Source: Deltaproteobacteria bacterium
GTDB taxonomy: Bacteria; Desulfobacterota; Syntrophia; Syntrophales; UBA2210
Direction: 5' to 3'
Length of the DNA stretch: 14,885 nt
Assembly: GCA_011056825.1 (NCBI GenBank)
Contig: DSBH01000016.1
Span: forward strand, 1 to 14,885
The notes beneath the pieces were generated by a model, which saw only the letters and a program-made list of their open reading frames with translations, was not told the DNA's origin and searched no databases. How positions within the stretch are numbered: the stretch's first letter is position 1; each line of letters begins with the position of its first letter. Positions 14,026 to 14,885 of this stretch are shown here, in pieces. Position numbers and translations under genes: made by a program.

Positions 14026-14885
14026 TTAATGCCGGGGAATTTCCCGGTCGACGACCAGCCGCGCGATTCTTTCAGGATCAACGGAACGGATATCCCGGGG
14101 AACCTGCTGTCCCGTCGCGATATCAGTCACAGGCCGTCCCGCGAGGTCGATCACGTTGTACACACAGCCGTAATCACCGGCGTCGTCGATCTTCGTCATT
14201 ATAATCTTCTCATATTCCAACGGGCGGAACCGCCGCACCGCGTCTTCCATAGCTTCCTCTCCGGTGGTGGCGCTCAGCACGAGGTTCGCCCTTACAGGGA
14301 CGCTCTCCCTGAACGATCGGCGCAGCTTCGCGACATATTCCCCGTCGGATCGGCTTTTGCCCGGTGTGTCGATAAGCACGCGGTCCAGGTGGGTAAACGA
14401 GCTGAGCGCCGTCTCAAGAGAACCGTCCGCCGGGACCGAGATCACCGGAACATTCATGATATCGCCGTATATTTTCAACTGTTCAACCGCGCCGATACGG
14501 AAATCGTCCATGGTGATAATACCGAGGCTTTTTTTGTCCCTGTACAGAATACGGGCGGCGAATTTCGCAAGCGTTGTCGTTTTTCCTTCGCCCGCGGGTC
14601 CCACGAAGGCGCAGATCCTCTTTTCACCTTCAGGACCGGACGAACAGGACGCCACCGACCGTATGATCGCCCGTTTCAGCGTGTCGCCGGTCCTGTCACT
14701 GTCCTGGCCGGCATTCGCTTCGAGATCTTCATCCTGTATTATTTTCATCAGTTTTCCTGCCGCCCGCCGGGATAATCCGCGCGAGAGAAGCTCCCGGTAA
14801 AGAGGCGGGGTTCCCCGCTCGTCGTTCTTCCCCGGAAACGCCAGCTTCGACGCGAGGGAAAGCATGCGGTCATTCATCTCGTCAA
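14026..14885 (-). CDS. flhF: FlhF, SRP-type GTPase for flagellar placement (5' end outside window)
   Basis: FlhF recruits early flagellar components to the correct cell site, usually a pole. The frame stays open to the window edge, so only the N and G domains are visible (about 286 residues). The variable N-terminal B domain should lie beyond 14885. An in-frame ATG at 14877 is probably internal. Counting from it, the P-loop is FVGPAGEGKTTTLAKFA near residues 91-107, then MDDFRIGAVEQLKIYGDIMN, the G3 VLIDTPGKS at 167-175, the G4 TKIDDAGDYG and the closing ATGQQVPRDI. All are FlhF signatures. G3 reads DTPGKS where many FlhF proteins have DTAGRS, and the P-loop has Glu in place of the more usual Val. 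The downstream spacer contains a 5-bp hairpin, CGTGG-CAA-CCACG at 14007-14019. Confidence 0.94.
   Translation of the reverse strand, partial: DEMNDRMLSLASKLAFPGKNDERGTPPLYRELLSRGLSRRAAGKLMKIIQDEDLEANAGQDSDRTGDTLKRAIIRSVASCSSGPEGEKRICAFVGPAGEGKTTTLAKFAARILYRDKKSLGIITMDDFRIGAVEQLKIYGDIMNVPVISVPADGSLETALSSFTHLDRVLIDTPGKSRSDGEYVAKLRRSFRESVPVRANLVLSATTGEEAMEDAVRRFRPLEYEKIIMTKIDDAGDYGCVYNVIDLAGRPVTDIATGQQVPRDIRSVDPERIARLVVDREIPRH

Noticed and set aside
13819..14775. Long plus-strand open frame (318 codons) opposite flhG and flhF
   Set aside because: It is the antisense shadow of two clearly recognised genes in high-GC DNA; its translation is Arg/His-rich and crosses the flhF-flhG junction.

Overview
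The window is one continuous block of flagellar genes. Every credible gene lies on the minus strand, so transcription runs from high to low coordinates. The block encodes P-ring, L-ring and outer-membrane lipoprotein genes (flgI, flgH, flgA), which indicates a Gram-negative, diderm bacterium. It also carries flhF-flhG-fliA, single-domain flgJ, a soluble histidine kinase and matches to both sigma-54 and sigma-28 promoters. Together with the high GC content, the frequent GTG starts and the gene order, this resembles flagellar loci of Desulfobacterota (former Deltaproteobacteria, perhaps Syntrophia-like). The taxonomic placement is inferred from style and order, not from a search.

Layout in transcription order. 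(1) 14885 to 10580: flhF (5' end outside the window), flhG, fliA (sigma-28), a FliL-like membrane protein, a small exported protein of unknown function and a soluble histidine kinase. The genes are tightly packed or overlapping. This is a control module for flagellar placement and number plus regulation. (2) 10559 to 8310: a strong sigma-28-type promoter, a small charged protein, a one-TM protein with a helix-turn-helix-like tail, fliK (hook length) and a short FlhB-C-terminus paralogue (FlhX type). This looks like an export and hook-length module. (3) 8309 to 7908: the only long non-coding gap. It holds a decayed extragenic palindromic repeat, a strong dyad at 8010-8031 and a near-perfect sigma-54 promoter at 7941-7957. 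(4) 7907 to 3313: flgF, flgG, flgA, flgH, flgI, flgJ, which build the distal rod and the L and P rings. (5) 3304 to 1: a sigma-28 promoter, then flgM (anti-sigma-28), flgN (chaperone), flgK and flgL (hook-filament junction; flgL is cut by the window edge).

The arrangement fits a staged cascade. A sigma-54 activator, possibly phosphorylated by the kinase encoded here, would switch on rod and ring genes. FliA then drives late genes, including its own antagonist FlgM with the junction proteins. The less expected point is a sigma-28 promoter in front of the fliK/FlhX module. I found no RNA genes, insertion sequences, CRISPR arrays or defence genes, and no clearly new system. The most interesting unknowns are the conserved-looking small proteins at 9737-10403 and 11378-12343 and the regulatory dyad upstream of flgF.
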